47,810 nt of DNA from the NCBI RefSeq assembly GCF_003725535.1, contig NZ_RJSF01000044.1, forward strand, positions 1 through 47,810, given 5' to 3'. This document shows, piece after piece, positions 30,397 through 39,134 of this stretch; the first letter of the stretch is position 1; every line of letters starts with the position of its first letter. Both the position numbers and the translations under genes were made by a program. The DNA is from Nocardioides pocheonensis. GTDB lineage: Bacteria; Actinomycetota; Actinomycetes; Propionibacteriales; Nocardioidaceae. The notes beneath the pieces were generated by a model. It had not been told where the DNA came from, did not search any database, and worked only from the letters and a program-made list of their open reading frames with translations.

Positions 30397-32562
30397 ATGC
30401 GTCGGCTGGCTCTGGTGCTGGTGGTCCTGTTGCTCGGCAGCCTGAGCCGGTTCGTGCCCGGCGCCGTGGCATCACCGGCACCGTCCCGGTCGCTCACCGT
30501 CAGCGGCACGGAGGTGACGATGTATCCGGCCTTCGACCCGCAGATCACCCGGTACGCCGCCACGACCACCGCTGCGACCGCCGGCTCCCTGACCGTCTCG
30601 GCGAGCACCTCCGACCCCGCGGGCATGGTCCTCGTCGACGGCCACCCGGAGACCGGACCCACCACGCTGGGCGGGCTCGCCGCCGGGGACGAGGTGTCGG
30701 TGATCTTCGAGGACGCCGGCGGCCGGACGGCGTACTCGGTGATGTACCTGCCGGCCGACTTCCCGGCACTCACGGCCACGGTGAACGTGCCTGACCAGGT
30801 GCAGCCCGGGCTGATCGCGCTGACGCCGAACGCCTTCAACTTCGGCGTCTCCCAGCCGTCGTTCAACGCGATCGTCGACCGCAACGGGGTGCCGGTCTAC
30901 GCCGTCCGGGCCGGCATGGCCGACTACGACCTCAAGCAGCAGCCGAACGGCGAGATCACGGTGTTCCGCGCCACGACCGCAGCCGGCCACACGGGAGAGG
31001 ACCTCGTCACGCTCGACGACCAGCTCGCCGACTCCCAGCGCCGGTTCGTGGCCGCACCGCTGACCAACACCGACCCCCACGACGGCCTCCGCCTGGCCGA
31101 CGGCAGCACGGTGCTCGTCGGCTACGAGAAGGACCCCACCACGCACCTCACCGACGCGACCATCCAGAAGCAGGACCCGGACGGCACCGTGACCTTCCAG
31201 TGGACCTCGGGTCCCTACGCCGCCGAGACCACCTCGACACCCCCGGCCCCGACGGTCCAGGACCCCACGCCGTACTTCGACTACGCCCACATCAACTCGG
31301 TGGTGAGCGTCGGGAACGGTGACCTGATCGCGTCCTTCCGACACCTGAGCGCGGTGTTCCGGATCGCGACCACGGACCACGACGGCTTCCACCCGGGTGA
31401 CGTGATCTGGAAGCTCGGCGGACGCGACAGCACGTTCACCTTCCCGAACGACAGCCTGGGAGGTCCGTGCGCCCAGCACGCGGCCACCGAGCTCTCGAAC
31501 GGCCACATCCTGCTCTTCGACAACGGGACCTCGGCGGCCTTTGGAGCCCCCAACCTCTGCGTCGACCCCCTGAACCGGACCGGTCCGACCGTGCCCCGCG
31601 GTTTCACCCGGGTCACGGAGTACGCCCTGGACACGGTGGCCGACACGGCGACCCTCGTGTGGACCTACCCCTCGGACACGAGCCGGTACGCCTTCTTCGC
31701 CGGCTCCGCCAGGAGGATGCCGAACGGCGACACCCTGATCGGCTGGGCCGCCGACCTGCACGCGATGGCCAGCGAGGTCGACACCGCCGGCGACACCGTC
31801 TGGGAGCTCACGGCGCCTGCCCCCTCCGGGCCGGGCCTGCAGAAGTACATGACCTACCGCGCTGCGCTGATCACGGCGCTGCCGGACCGGATCGCCCCCA
31901 CGGTCAGCCCGGGCACCGAGGACGGCGCGGTCTACGTCCTCGGCGACACGGTCACCCCGCCGGCGTACCGGTGCGCCGACCGCGGCGGTTCCAACCTGCA
32001 GTCCTGCACGGTGACGGGTCTCATCGGGGGCCGCATCGACACGAGTGCCACCGGCTCGCACTCCTGGCAGGTGCAGGCCGCGGACGGGAACGGCAACGTC
32101 ACGACGGTCGTCCGGCACTACGTCGTCCGCAGCGCCCGCCAGCCCGATGCACGGATCCGGAAGGGTGGCGCGACGTGGTGGCGCGGCGGGGACGTCTACG
32201 GCCCGGCCACGCACCAGACGGTGCGGCAGCGAGTACGCCGCCACGACTCGGCGACGGCGTTCTGGAAGGTCCAGAACGACGGCGAACGTGCCGACAGCTT
32301 CAGGTTGGCGGCCGTGGCGAGCAACCGGGTGCTGCGGGTGCACTACCTGGTCGACGGCGTCGACGTCACGCGCGCCGTCGTGGGCGGAACCTACGTCACG
32401 CCCACCGTGCGGCCCGGCGAGGTCTTCGCGCTCAAGGTGACCCTGACGCCCACACGACGAGCGACGGTCGGTGACACGCGCACCGTCACGATGGCGGCGG
32501 TGTCGAGGGGCGACGCGTCCCAGGTCGACCGGGTCGCGACCCGGGTGACGGTCCGGCGCTAG
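30397..32562 (+). CDS. Secreted arylsulfotransferase (ASST)-like protein
   Basis: 721 residues. Signal peptide about 1-25 (RRLALVLVVLLLGSLSRFVPGAVAS), an N-terminal cadherin-like sandwich (about 30-140, including PAFDPQITRYA), then an ASST propeller of the Arylsulfotran_2 kind (about 145-520): VPVYAVRAGMADYDLKQQPNGEI, YFDYAHINSVVSVGNGDLIASFRHLSAVFRI, VIWKLGGRDS, HILLFDNG and GWAADLHAMASEVD. A C-terminal Ig-like part and a 150-residue tail follow. The family moves sulfate between phenolic compounds; I cannot confirm the catalytic histidine, so activity is uncertain. GGGGAGGGAA just before ATG 30397 is a very strong ribosome binding site. Its TAG stop shares the CTAG at 32559-32562 with the convergent MFS gene. 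Confidence 0.8.
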   Translation: MRRLALVLVVLLLGSLSRFVPGAVASPAPSRSLTVSGTEVTMYPAFDPQITRYAATTTAATAGSLTVSASTSDPAGMVLVDGHPETGPTTLGGLAAGDEVSVIFEDAGGRTAYSVMYLPADFPALTATVNVPDQVQPGLIALTPNAFNFGVSQPSFNAIVDRNGVPVYAVRAGMADYDLKQQPNGEITVFRATTAAGHTGEDLVTLDDQLADSQRRFVAAPLTNTDPHDGLRLADGSTVLVGYEKDPTTHLTDATIQKQDPDGTVTFQWTSGPYAAETTSTPPAPTVQDPTPYFDYAHINSVVSVGNGDLIASFRHLSAVFRIATTDHDGFHPGDVIWKLGGRDSTFTFPNDSLGGPCAQHAATELSNGHILLFDNGTSAAFGAPNLCVDPLNRTGPTVPRGFTRVTEYALDTVADTATLVWTYPSDTSRYAFFAGSARRMPNGDTLIGWAADLHAMASEVDTAGDTVWELTAPAPSGPGLQKYMTYRAALITALPDRIAPTVSPGTEDGAVYVLGDTVTPPAYRCADRGGSNLQSCTVTGLIGGRIDTSATGSHSWQVQAADGNGNVTTVVRHYVVRSARQPDARIRKGGATWWRGGDVYGPATHQTVRQRVRRHDSATAFWKVQNDGERADSFRLAAVASNRVLRVHYLVDGVDVTRAVVGGTYVTPTVRPGEVFALKVTLTPTRRATVGDTRTVTMAAVSRGDASQVDRVATRVTVRR

Positions 32563-33755
32563 GCCGGTACGCCGACCGGCGCGACCCGCCGCGGCGCCAC
32601 CAGCAGCACCAGCCCGATCGCTCCCGCCACCGCGCCGGACACGATCAGCGGCACGTGGCCCGAACCCTGGCCCCCGACCTGCCAGGCGAGCCCGGCCCAG
32701 AGCCCGGCGACGAGCACGCCGCCGCCGAGGACGCCCTGGAAGATGCCCTGACCCGTGCCCTGGCTGCCCGCCGGGAGGAGACCGGAGACCCACGCCTTGC
32801 CGACGCCATCGGTGAGCCCGGTGTAGGCGCCGTAGCCGCCGATGAGGAGCCAGGCGGCCAGGTGGTCCTCGGTGAGCCCGAGCCCGACGTAGGCGACCGC
32901 GAAGACCAGCAGGCCGATCGCGACGACCGAGCGCGGCGTGAGCCGGTCGGCGACCACGCCGGCGGGGAAGCTCAGCGCGGTGTAGACGAGGTTGTAGCCG
33001 ACGTACGCCAGGATCACGGCGACCACCCCGAACCCGATCTCGTGCAGCCGCAGCAGGAGCAGCGCGTCGGGGAAGTTGACCAGGGAGAAGAGGCCCAGCA
33101 CCGCGACCACCCGCCAGTACGCCGCGCCCAGCGGCGCGGCTGCGGGCGCCGGCCGGGCCGCCTGGTCGGATCGCGCGGGGGCAGTGCGCTCTTCGCGCAG
33201 CAGGAAGACCAGCAGCACGCTCAGCGCCGCCGGCACGACCGCGACCCACAGCAGTGGGCGCAGGTGGTGGTGGAGCAGCTCGTAGCCGGCGAGCGCGATC
33301 AGCGGTCCGACCACCGCGCCCGCCGTGTCGGCGGCGCGGTGGAACCCGAAGGCGCGGCCGCGGGCCGGCACGGGGATGTCCTGCACGAGCAGCGCGTCCC
33401 GCGGCGCTCCACGGATGCCCTTGCCGAGCCGGTCGACCGCCCGGCCGGCGAGCACGACCTGCCAGACGCCTGCCGCGGCCACGAGGACCTTGCCGACGGC
33501 GGCGAGGCCGTAGCCGAGGGCCACCAGGGGCTTCTTGCGGAACCGGTCGGAGAACCGCCCGGCCAGCACCTTGGTGATCGCGGCGACGCCCTCGGCGATC
33601 CCCTCGACCACCCCGACGACGGCGGCCGGCGCACCCAGGACGGTGGTCAGCAGGATCGGCATCAGCGGGTAGAGCAGCTCGGAGGCGGCGTCCTGCATGA
33701 ACGAGACCGCCGAGACGACCTTGAGGTTGCGGGTCAGCCAGGGTCGCTCGGTCAC
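32559..33755 (-). CDS. MFS transporter
   Basis: 398 residues, about twelve membrane helices in two bundles split by a loop rich in Ala, Pro and Arg (EERTAPARSDQAARPAPAAAP). The loop after helix 2 carries the family motif in AGRFSDRFRKKPLVALGYGL, repeated in the second half as AGVVADRLTPRSVVAIGLL. GRAVDRLGKGIRGAPRDALL resembles a group of uncharacterised bacterial exporters. The substrate cannot be read. The GTG at 33755 follows a CATGAT hexamer by 6 nt, as at moxR. Divergent from the unknown gene at 33832. Confidence 0.85.
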   Translation of the reverse strand: MTERPWLTRNLKVVSAVSFMQDAASELLYPLMPILLTTVLGAPAAVVGVVEGIAEGVAAITKVLAGRFSDRFRKKPLVALGYGLAAVGKVLVAAAGVWQVVLAGRAVDRLGKGIRGAPRDALLVQDIPVPARGRAFGFHRAADTAGAVVGPLIALAGYELLHHHLRPLLWVAVVPAALSVLLVFLLREERTAPARSDQAARPAPAAAPLGAAYWRVVAVLGLFSLVNFPDALLLLRLHEIGFGVVAVILAYVGYNLVYTALSFPAGVVADRLTPRSVVAIGLLVFAVAYVGLGLTEDHLAAWLLIGGYGAYTGLTDGVGKAWVSGLLPAGSQGTGQGIFQGVLGGGVLVAGLWAGLAWQVGGQGSGHVPLIVSGAVAGAIGLVLLVAPRRVAPVGVPA

Positions 33756-33831
33756 GGGCCGATCATGCCGGGTCCGGCGACGGCCCGCGAGAATCGCGCT
33801 CCGCCGGCGGCGCGACTCCTACGATTCCACG

Positions 33832-34650
33832 ATGACCCCTGGACACGACGCCTTCGTGGACGCGTCGGACTCGGCGAGCGCCACCGTCGAGTTCCCGGAC
33901 GTCGTGGCGTCGTTCGAGGCGCTCGGCTTCGTCCGGCTGGGACGGCTGGGTCGGCCGGTCCCCGGTGAGATCTGGCGGGCCGCAGCGCTGTACCCCCGCA
34001 GCCGCCGGGACGAGTTCTGCGCCCACCTGAGCGTGCCGCCCGTCGTGCTGCGGTCACCCGACGCGACCGCCTTGGTCACCGTGAGCTGGTGGTGGGGCAT
34101 GCCGGAGGTACGTCTCCGGACCGCCCTCCACGACGGCTCCGTGGTGGAGACGCTGCGGCAGTGGGACCACACGCCGGTGCCGCCGCGCGCGCACGGGCGT
34201 CTCTACCGCCGCGGCGATCTGCGGCAGGAGCAGCTGATGCTGAACGCGCCCGAGGGCGGGCGCGAGGTCGACCTGGCCCAGGGCGACGCCGACCAGCTCT
34301 GGCGATCCCACCGAGACCGGGTCGACGCCGTCGCCGCTCGGCGCGCGACGTCACTCGTCTCCCACCGGACGATGGGCGAGGCCGTCGTCCTGTCCAACCG
34401 CCTCGCTCGGCACCAGCGCGCCTGCGTGAGCGCCCAGAAGCGGCGCGGGCTCCTCGTGCTCGGCAGCATCGCCCTGGTCGCGGCCGCCGCTCTGGTCGGG
34501 GTGTTCACGCTCCCCTTCACGGGCCTGCTCGTGCTGCTCGTCCTCGAGGTGGCCGTCATCGCCGTGCTGCTCGGGTTCCGCCGGCGCATCTACGCCGGAA
34601 GCCTCAGCCGCCGTTACCGCACGGCGGGCCGACCGGCGCTCGAGCCGTAG
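33832..34650 (+). CDS. Unknown protein with two C-terminal membrane helices
   Basis: 272 residues. A soluble N-terminal part of about 200 residues (SFEALGFVRLGRLGRPVPGEIWRAAALY, VTVSWWWGMPEVRLRTALHDGSVVETLRQW) is followed by two membrane helices close together (GLLVLGSIALVAAAALVGVFTL and TGLLVLLVLEVAVIAVLLGF) and a short basic tail. I see no catalytic motif and do not recognise a family. TACGAT ends 6 nt before the ATG, indicating a leaderless transcript. It converges with the NarL-type regulator gene, 21 bp away. Confidence 0.7.
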   Translation: MTPGHDAFVDASDSASATVEFPDVVASFEALGFVRLGRLGRPVPGEIWRAAALYPRSRRDEFCAHLSVPPVVLRSPDATALVTVSWWWGMPEVRLRTALHDGSVVETLRQWDHTPVPPRAHGRLYRRGDLRQEQLMLNAPEGGREVDLAQGDADQLWRSHRDRVDAVAARRATSLVSHRTMGEAVVLSNRLARHQRACVSAQKRRGLLVLGSIALVAAAALVGVFTLPFTGLLVLLVLEVAVIAVLLGFRRRIYAGSLSRRYRTAGRPALEP

Positions 34651-34671
34651 GCGCCGCGTCCGGCGACGGCG

Positions 34672-35307
34672 TCACGAGGTGTGCGGGAGGTGGTCGCGGG
34701 CCCAGAGCGCGGCGCTGGTGCGGTCGCTCACGCCGATCGCCCGGAACACGTTGCCCAGGTGCACCTTCACGGTGCGCTCCGCGATCCCCAGCCGGGTGGC
34801 GATCTGCTTGTTCGCGAGGCCGTCGGCGACCAGCCGGAGGACCTCGCGCTCACGAACGCTCAGGGCAGCGCCGGGCTCGTCCGCACGGGTCGGCAGAAGA
34901 GCGCGGGCGACCCGCGCGTCGAGCGGGGCGTGGCCGGCCGCCGCCGATCGCACCGCGGCGAGCACCTGGTCCGGCTCGCTGTCCTTGAGGAGGTAACCGA
35001 CCGCACCTGCGGCGAGCGCGTCATCGACGCGCGCCCGGTCGGAGAACGAGGTGAGCATCACCACGGCCGCCCCGTGGCCGTGAGCCAGGAGCCGCCTGGT
35101 CGCCTCGATGCCGTCCATGCCCGGCATCGAGATGTCCATGAGGACGACGTCGGGCTCCAGGTCGGCGACGCGTGCGAGGGCCCCCTCGCCGTCGGCGGCC
35201 TCCCCGACGACGCGAAGGTCGTCGGTGGAGCCGAGCAGCCCCGCGATCCCGGCGCGGACCAGCGGATGGTCGTCGACGATGAGTACGCCGATCCGGTCGG
35301 CGGTCAT
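34672..35307 (-). CDS. NarL/LuxR-type response regulator
   Basis: 211 residues. Receiver domain (about 5-120): VLIVDDHPLVRAG, the phospho-acceptor in DVVLMDISMPGMDG, threonine in MLTSFS and lysine in YLLKDSEP. C-terminal LuxR helix-turn-helix (about 145-205): LSVREREVLRLVADGLANKQIATRLGIAERTVKVHLGNV. The ATG overlaps the stop of the kinase gene (ATGA), so the pair is coupled. Its targets are unknown; the acidic secreted protein gene at the head of the same strand is a candidate. Confidence 0.88.
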   Translation of the reverse strand: MTADRIGVLIVDDHPLVRAGIAGLLGSTDDLRVVGEAADGEGALARVADLEPDVVLMDISMPGMDGIEATRRLLAHGHGAAVVMLTSFSDRARVDDALAAGAVGYLLKDSEPDQVLAAVRSAAAGHAPLDARVARALLPTRADEPGAALSVREREVLRLVADGLANKQIATRLGIAERTVKVHLGNVFRAIGVSDRTSAALWARDHLPHTS

Positions 35308-36731
35308 GGCGCCGGCACCGTCAGCCGCCATCGACACCCGTGCCCCGGCGACGACGAGACCGCCAGCTCGGCGCCCGAGCGGCTCGCGGCGTCAGCCAGC
35401 AGCCTGACTCCGAGATGCCCGACGGGCGGGTGGGCGAGCACCGCCTCGACGTCGAACCCGACGCCGTCGTCGGTCACCTCGAGCACGACGGCATCGTCCA
35501 TCCGGGTCATGCGAATCGTGGCGCGTGTGGCCGACGCGTGCCGGCGTACGTTCTCCAGGCACTCGTGGGCGACCCGGAACACCAGCCGATCGAGCTCGGG
35601 GCCCAGTCCCGGATCGGTCTCGGGCAGGTCGAGAGTGACCTCGATGCCTCGCGCCCGCAGCCGCCCACCCAGGTCCCGCAGCGCCGCCTGGATGCCGGCG
35701 GTCTCCAGCGTCGGCGGGTAGAGGTCCACGAGCAGCGTGCGCAGGCCACCCATGCTGTCGCGCAGCGTGGCGGCGGAGGCGGTCAGGTCACGAGCCAGGT
35801 CGGGGTCGCCCGACGCCTGCGCTCGACCGGCTGCCGCCGTGACGGCGAAGGACGTGGCCGCGAGCTCCTGGACGACGCCGTCGTGCAGGGTGCCGGCGAT
35901 CCGCCGGCGCTCGTCGTCGGAGGCCTCGATCGCCCGCTCGAGGAGCGCCTCACGCTGCCGCTGGGCCGACCGGAGACCGGTGAGCAGCTGCCACACCAGC
36001 GGGATCAGGAGCGCGGCGAACAGCAGCAGGGTGCTCACCGTCACCCCGGCGAACCCCCGCCAGAGCTGACCGGCTCGCCCGTCGACCTCGGTGTACGGCG
36101 CGTAGGTCTCGAAGAGCAGCGGCGTGCCGGACGGCGTCCAGATCGGGCGGTAGGCCTCGAGGAGCCGGCCCTGCCCGCGCTCGTACTGGTTCTCCGGCTT
36201 GTTCAGGTCGGAGACCTCCGCTCGGGTCGCGGGATGGGCGAAGACGTCCTGGGCGTCCTCGCTGAGCTGGTAGCGCTGCCCGAGGAGGCGGGGCTCGTCG
36301 GAGTAGACGATCCGACCGTCCTTGGTCCACACCTTGACGCGCACCAGGCTGGAGTTCTCCAGGTAGTCGGCGAGGGCGCTGCCGACCGCCGCCACCGCCG
36401 CCGGGTCGCCGCTGGCGATCGCGTCCGTGAGCACCGGTTGCACGACGGCCTCGGCCAGCAGGTCTGCGGTGTTCGCCGCGTCGTTGACGGCCTGGCGCTC
36501 GGCCAGCTTGCGTGCGGCGACCACGCCGACCAGCACGGAGAGTGCCAGCACGAGCACGGCTCCGACGGCGATGACCGCCACGAGCCGCTCCGGGCGGCGG
36601 ACCTCCGGCAGGTCGCGGGCACGCTCCTGCGAGACGACGACCCACCGCTCCGCCTCGGACGATGCCGAGGCGGAGCGTTGGTCCACGGCGCCGCGGGGGT
36701 CGGCGCTCGTGGCGGGGGGCACGTCGTTCAC
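35304..36731 (-). CDS. NarL-type sensor histidine kinase (HisKA_3)
   Basis: 475 residues. A cytoplasmic tail, membrane helix 1 (LVAVIAVGAVLVLALSVLVGVVAA, about 50-73), an extracellular sensor of about 155 residues, and helix 2 (GVTVSTLLLFAALLIPLVWQLL). The HisKA_3 dimerisation segment has its phospho-acceptor in DDERRRIAGTLHDGVVQELA (about 283), and the ATPase domain shows the N box ECLENVRRHA and the G box VTDDGVGFD, then GHLGVRLLADAA. The sensor carries VKVWTKDGRIVYSDEPRLLG, a Cache-like feature suggesting a small-molecule ligand. The GTG start follows GAGAAT by 6 nt. It lies 24 bp after the acidic protein gene. Confidence 0.87.
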   Translation of the reverse strand: MNDVPPATSADPRGAVDQRSASASSEAERWVVVSQERARDLPEVRRPERLVAVIAVGAVLVLALSVLVGVVAARKLAERQAVNDAANTADLLAEAVVQPVLTDAIASGDPAAVAAVGSALADYLENSSLVRVKVWTKDGRIVYSDEPRLLGQRYQLSEDAQDVFAHPATRAEVSDLNKPENQYERGQGRLLEAYRPIWTPSGTPLLFETYAPYTEVDGRAGQLWRGFAGVTVSTLLLFAALLIPLVWQLLTGLRSAQRQREALLERAIEASDDERRRIAGTLHDGVVQELAATSFAVTAAAGRAQASGDPDLARDLTASAATLRDSMGGLRTLLVDLYPPTLETAGIQAALRDLGGRLRARGIEVTLDLPETDPGLGPELDRLVFRVAHECLENVRRHASATRATIRMTRMDDAVVLEVTDDGVGFDVEAVLAHPPVGHLGVRLLADAASRSGAELAVSSSPGHGCRWRLTVPAP

Positions 36732-36755
36732 CCGGTCATTCTCGTGCGCGGCGGG

Positions 36756-37262
36756 CTAGTTGTGGCCGGAACCGTCGTCGGAGCCGCTGCCCGAGGAGCC
36801 ACTGTCGTCGCCGTGACCGCCGTCGTCCCCTCCGTCCGAGGTGCCGCTGCTGTCCGAGGGGCCCTGGTCCGAGGTGCCGTCGTCGGAGCCGGTGCTCGAG
36901 TCGCCACTGGTGCCGGACCCGTCGTGACCGTCCCGGTCGTCGGCCGCCTCGGTCTCGTCCTCGCGCGGCACCACGCCTCCGTCGTCGTCGTTCGCCTCGG
37001 CCGGGTCGTCACTGCCGCGGTCGTCGGCACTCTCGGTGCGCGCGGCGCGAGGTGCGTCCCCGCCTCGGTCGTCACCGGCCTCGACGGCCTGGCGGCCGCG
37101 GTCGGCGGTGCCGTCGTCGTTCGGCGTGGCTGCTGCGGTCTGTGCCTGGTCAGGGACGCGCACCGGTACGTCGCGGCTGAAGGAGGCGTTGCTGGTGAGC
37201 CCGATCGCTGCGGGCACGCCCGCGACCACGAGGGCCGCGCTGGCGAGGAGGTACTTCAACAT
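36756..37262 (-). CDS. Secreted acidic Asp/Ser/Gly-rich protein
   Basis: 168 residues. A signal peptide or anchor (LKYLLASAALVVAGVPAAIG) precedes a disordered, strongly acidic chain made mostly of Asp, Ser, Gly, Thr and Glu (for example DDGGHGDDSGSSGSGSDDG). It could bind calcium or act as a surface spacer; no enzyme motif is present. ATG 37262 is chosen because AAAGGA sits 7 nt upstream; an ATG five codons earlier (37277) is the alternative. It shares its strand with the kinase and regulator genes. A perfect 12-bp palindrome lies 66 bp upstream. Confidence 0.68.
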   Translation of the reverse strand: MLKYLLASAALVVAGVPAAIGLTSNASFSRDVPVRVPDQAQTAAATPNDDGTADRGRQAVEAGDDRGGDAPRAARTESADDRGSDDPAEANDDDGGVVPREDETEAADDRDGHDGSGTSGDSSTGSDDGTSDQGPSDSSGTSDGGDDGGHGDDSGSSGSGSDDGSGHN

Positions 37263-37327
37263 CGGGAGTCCTTTCATCGGGTGCCCCCAGCGTCCCCGCG
37301 GGAACGGGCCGTCGACCATCGGACCTT

Positions 37328-37339
37328 GGTACTAGTACC
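37328..37339. promoter_or_regulatory. 12-bp perfect palindrome GGTACTAGTACC
   Basis: Stands between the divergent acidic protein gene and the gene at 37456. It is AT-richer than its surroundings and symmetric, as expected for a dimeric repressor site. No cognate regulator can be named. The rest of 37263-37455 shows no gene. Confidence 0.45.
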
Positions 37340-37455
37340 GACGACCCCCACCGACCACCCCGTCCGGAGAGGGGGCCGGAAGTCTCTGGTCGAACGCCGC
37401 TCGGCCGTTCCAGAGTGGAGATGATCCAGCCGCGAGACGAAGTCAGGTGAGGCAG

Positions 37456-37728
37456 ATGTCCGAGGCCCAGGCAGACCACGCCGCCCCGACCCTCGAGGTC
37501 CGCGCCCTGCGGGACGGCATCGTCGCGCAGCGTGAGCTGTGCGAGAGCGAGGCCGAGGCGGAGGCTCTCGTCGAGGCGTGGTCCGAGGCAGACGGGGTGG
37601 TTGTCGAAGTCGAGGATCTGAGCCTGCGCACCCAGCGGGCCGGCGTACTGGATCCGCGGCCGTGGGAGGTCGACGCCGAGGACCTGCTCTACGACGGCGG
37701 GTACGCCGACGAGGAGGAGGAACGATGA
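37456..37728 (+). CDS. Small acidic protein, function unknown
   Basis: 90 residues, rich in Glu, Ala and Asp, no membrane segment. VRALRDGIVAQRELCESEAEAEALVEAW reads as a helical segment and the tail is DLLYDGGYADEEEER. I do not recognise a family. GGTGAGG 4 to 10 nt before ATG 37456 is a good ribosome binding site; GTG 37447 is an alternative start. Its stop overlaps the next start (ATGA), so it was coupled to the frameshifted gene that follows. Confidence 0.65.
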   Translation: MSEAQADHAAPTLEVRALRDGIVAQRELCESEAEAEALVEAWSEADGVVVEVEDLSLRTQRAGVLDPRPWEVDAEDLLYDGGYADEEEER

Positions 37729-37998
37729 GCATCAGGACCTCCGACCCGCGCCACGAGCGCGCCGCCCGCCGGCCTGGTCTTCCGCAGCGTCACGGGACCG
37801 CACGCCCACGGCCGCAAGGACCGGGCGGACGTGGCTCACCACGGGTCGACGCACGGGCAGGTGTACGCCGAGCTGCTCGACGACCCGCAGGCGGAAGCGT
37901 TCCTCCCAGGCTCGTGCGACTGCGGACCCTGGAACCTGTCCCGCGCGGACCTCGTCGCCGACGTGCGCTCCGGCCGCCGCACCGCCCACGTGGGCTGA
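37725..37998 (+). pseudogene. Small gene with an apparent frameshift
   Basis: ATG at 37725 overlaps the previous stop and opens MSIRTSDPRHERAARR. After about 37770 the same frame becomes an arginine/proline-rich string, while the frame shifted by one base reads as a normal protein: GLVFRSVTGPHAHGRKD, HGQVYAELLDDPQAEAFL, SCDCGPWNLSRADLVADVRS, ending TAHVG and TGA at 37996-37998. That second frame has no start codon after its last upstream stop at 37726-37728. One extra base in the GCCGCCCGCC run near 37761-37770 would explain it, either a true mutation or a base-calling error. Family unknown; the CDC motif could bind metal. Confidence 0.6.
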
Positions 37999-38008
37999 GC
38001 GCGACCGT

Positions 38009-38317
38009 CTAGCTCTGGCGCTGCTCGGGGATGGCAGGGCGGCTGTGCTCGTCGAACCTGACCACGACCGCGATCGGCGCCTCGCGCGTCTCGACCGCGC
38101 GGCTGGTGACGACGTGGACCTTGCGGCCCAGCGCGCGCGCCGCACCGAGCGCTGCCCAGCGCAGGTCCACCAGCTGCTGCGCCTGGCGGGGGTCGACCAC
38201 GAGGCGGTACTCCCCGACCTCCTCGAGGTGACGCGTGATCACCGGCACCAGGTCGGCCGGCAGGGGGGTGCCGGAAGCGTCCTGCGTCGTCTCCGTCGAT
38301 GCCGAAACCGGTGTCAT
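38009..38317 (-). CDS. Small soluble protein, function unknown
   Basis: 102 residues, no membrane segment or signal. VITRHLEEVGEYRLVVDPRQAQQLVDLRWAALGAARALGRKVHVVTS reads as a compact alpha/beta unit, followed by PIAVVVRFDEHSRP. I do not recognise a family. TAACGT ends 6 nt before the ATG, giving a leaderless start. It converges with the frameshifted gene 10 bp away. Confidence 0.65.
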   Translation of the reverse strand: MTPVSASTETTQDASGTPLPADLVPVITRHLEEVGEYRLVVDPRQAQQLVDLRWAALGAARALGRKVHVVTSRAVETREAPIAVVVRFDEHSRPAIPEQRQS

Positions 38318-38445
38318 GCCCCCACGTTATGTCGCCGTGGGCGGCGTGCCGAGTGAGCTCGCGGACTGGGCTAGCCCGTTGGGGTGGGCCGCAGGACCAA
38401 GGTCCCCATGCGACGGCCGCCGTTGCCGAAGCCGACAATTGCGAC

Positions 38446-38461
38446 ATACCCTCACGGGTAT
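38446..38461. promoter_or_regulatory. ATACCC-TCAC-GGGTAT inverted repeat before the RTX-like gene
   Basis: 6-bp perfect arms with a 4-nt loop, about 30 bp before the GTG at 38492. It could be an operator or a short 5' hairpin. AGAAAGG downstream serves as ribosome binding site. Confidence 0.4.
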
Positions 38462-38491
38462 CACCCTTCCCCGCCCAAGAAAGGCCCGCCC

Positions 38492-39061
38492 GTGCGCGCA
38501 CCGACCCTGATCCTCGGCCTCACCGCCGCCTCCAGCACCGTGATAGCGCTCAGCGGCCTCGCGCCGGCGACCGCGGCCGGCGCCACGTGTGCCGGGCAGT
38601 CCGCCACGCGCGTCGTGACGGCGGGCTCGCCGCACGTCGTCTACGGGACCTCCCACCGCGACGTGATCGTGGTCCGCGACCCGGGGCACGTCGTCAAGGC
38701 CCTGGGCGGCGCCGACCTGGTCTGCGGGTCCACGGGCCAGGACAAGATCGTCGGCGGTGGCGGGAACGACACCCTCCAGGGCCGCAGCGGCAACGACACG
38801 CTGGTCGGCGGGGCGGGTGACGACGACCTGGTCGGCGGCACCGGCGACGACGACCTGGTCGGCGGGACGGGAGACGACCACCTGCTCGGCGGCGACGGCA
38901 ACGACGACCTCGCCGGTGACGACGGGAACGACGTCCTGGACGGCCAGTCCGGTGACGACACCGTCGACGGTGGCAACGGGACCGACACCGACACCGGCGA
39001 GCACGTCACCGGCGTGGACGACAGCGCCGACCCGAGCGGCACGTCGGGCCTCGACGGCTGA
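38492..39061 (+). CDS. Secreted protein with RTX-like calcium-binding repeats
   Basis: 189 residues. A signal peptide (about 1-30, ending [10 protein letters not shown]) precedes a short folded part with two cysteines and then tandem nonapeptides of the GGxGxDxLxG type: [60 protein letters not shown]. Such repeats bind calcium and form a parallel beta roll. With a Sec-type signal and no toxin or adhesin domain, this is a small stand-alone repeat protein. GTG 38492 with AGAAAGG upstream is the start. The repeats are also visible as near-identical 27- to 30-bp DNA units. Confidence 0.78.
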   Translation: MRAPTLILGLTAASSTVIALSGLAPATAAGATCAGQSATRVVTAGSPHVVYGTSHRDVIVVRDPGHVVKALGGADLVCGSTGQDKIVGGGGNDTLQGRSGNDTLVGGAGDDDLVGGTGDDDLVGGTGDDHLLGGDGNDDLAGDDGNDVLDGQSGDDTVDGGNGTDTDTGEHVTGVDDSADPSGTSGLDG

Positions 39062-39134
39062 CCCCCCACCCTTCGGTCGGCACCAACGGCAGCCTGGACG
39101 CGCGCACCAGCCCTGACCCGTGCCCGGGAACGAG

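Noticed and set aside
38750-38990. Short regular repeats that could suggest a CRISPR array
   Set aside because: They are translated GGxGxDxLxG calcium-binding repeats without unique spacers.
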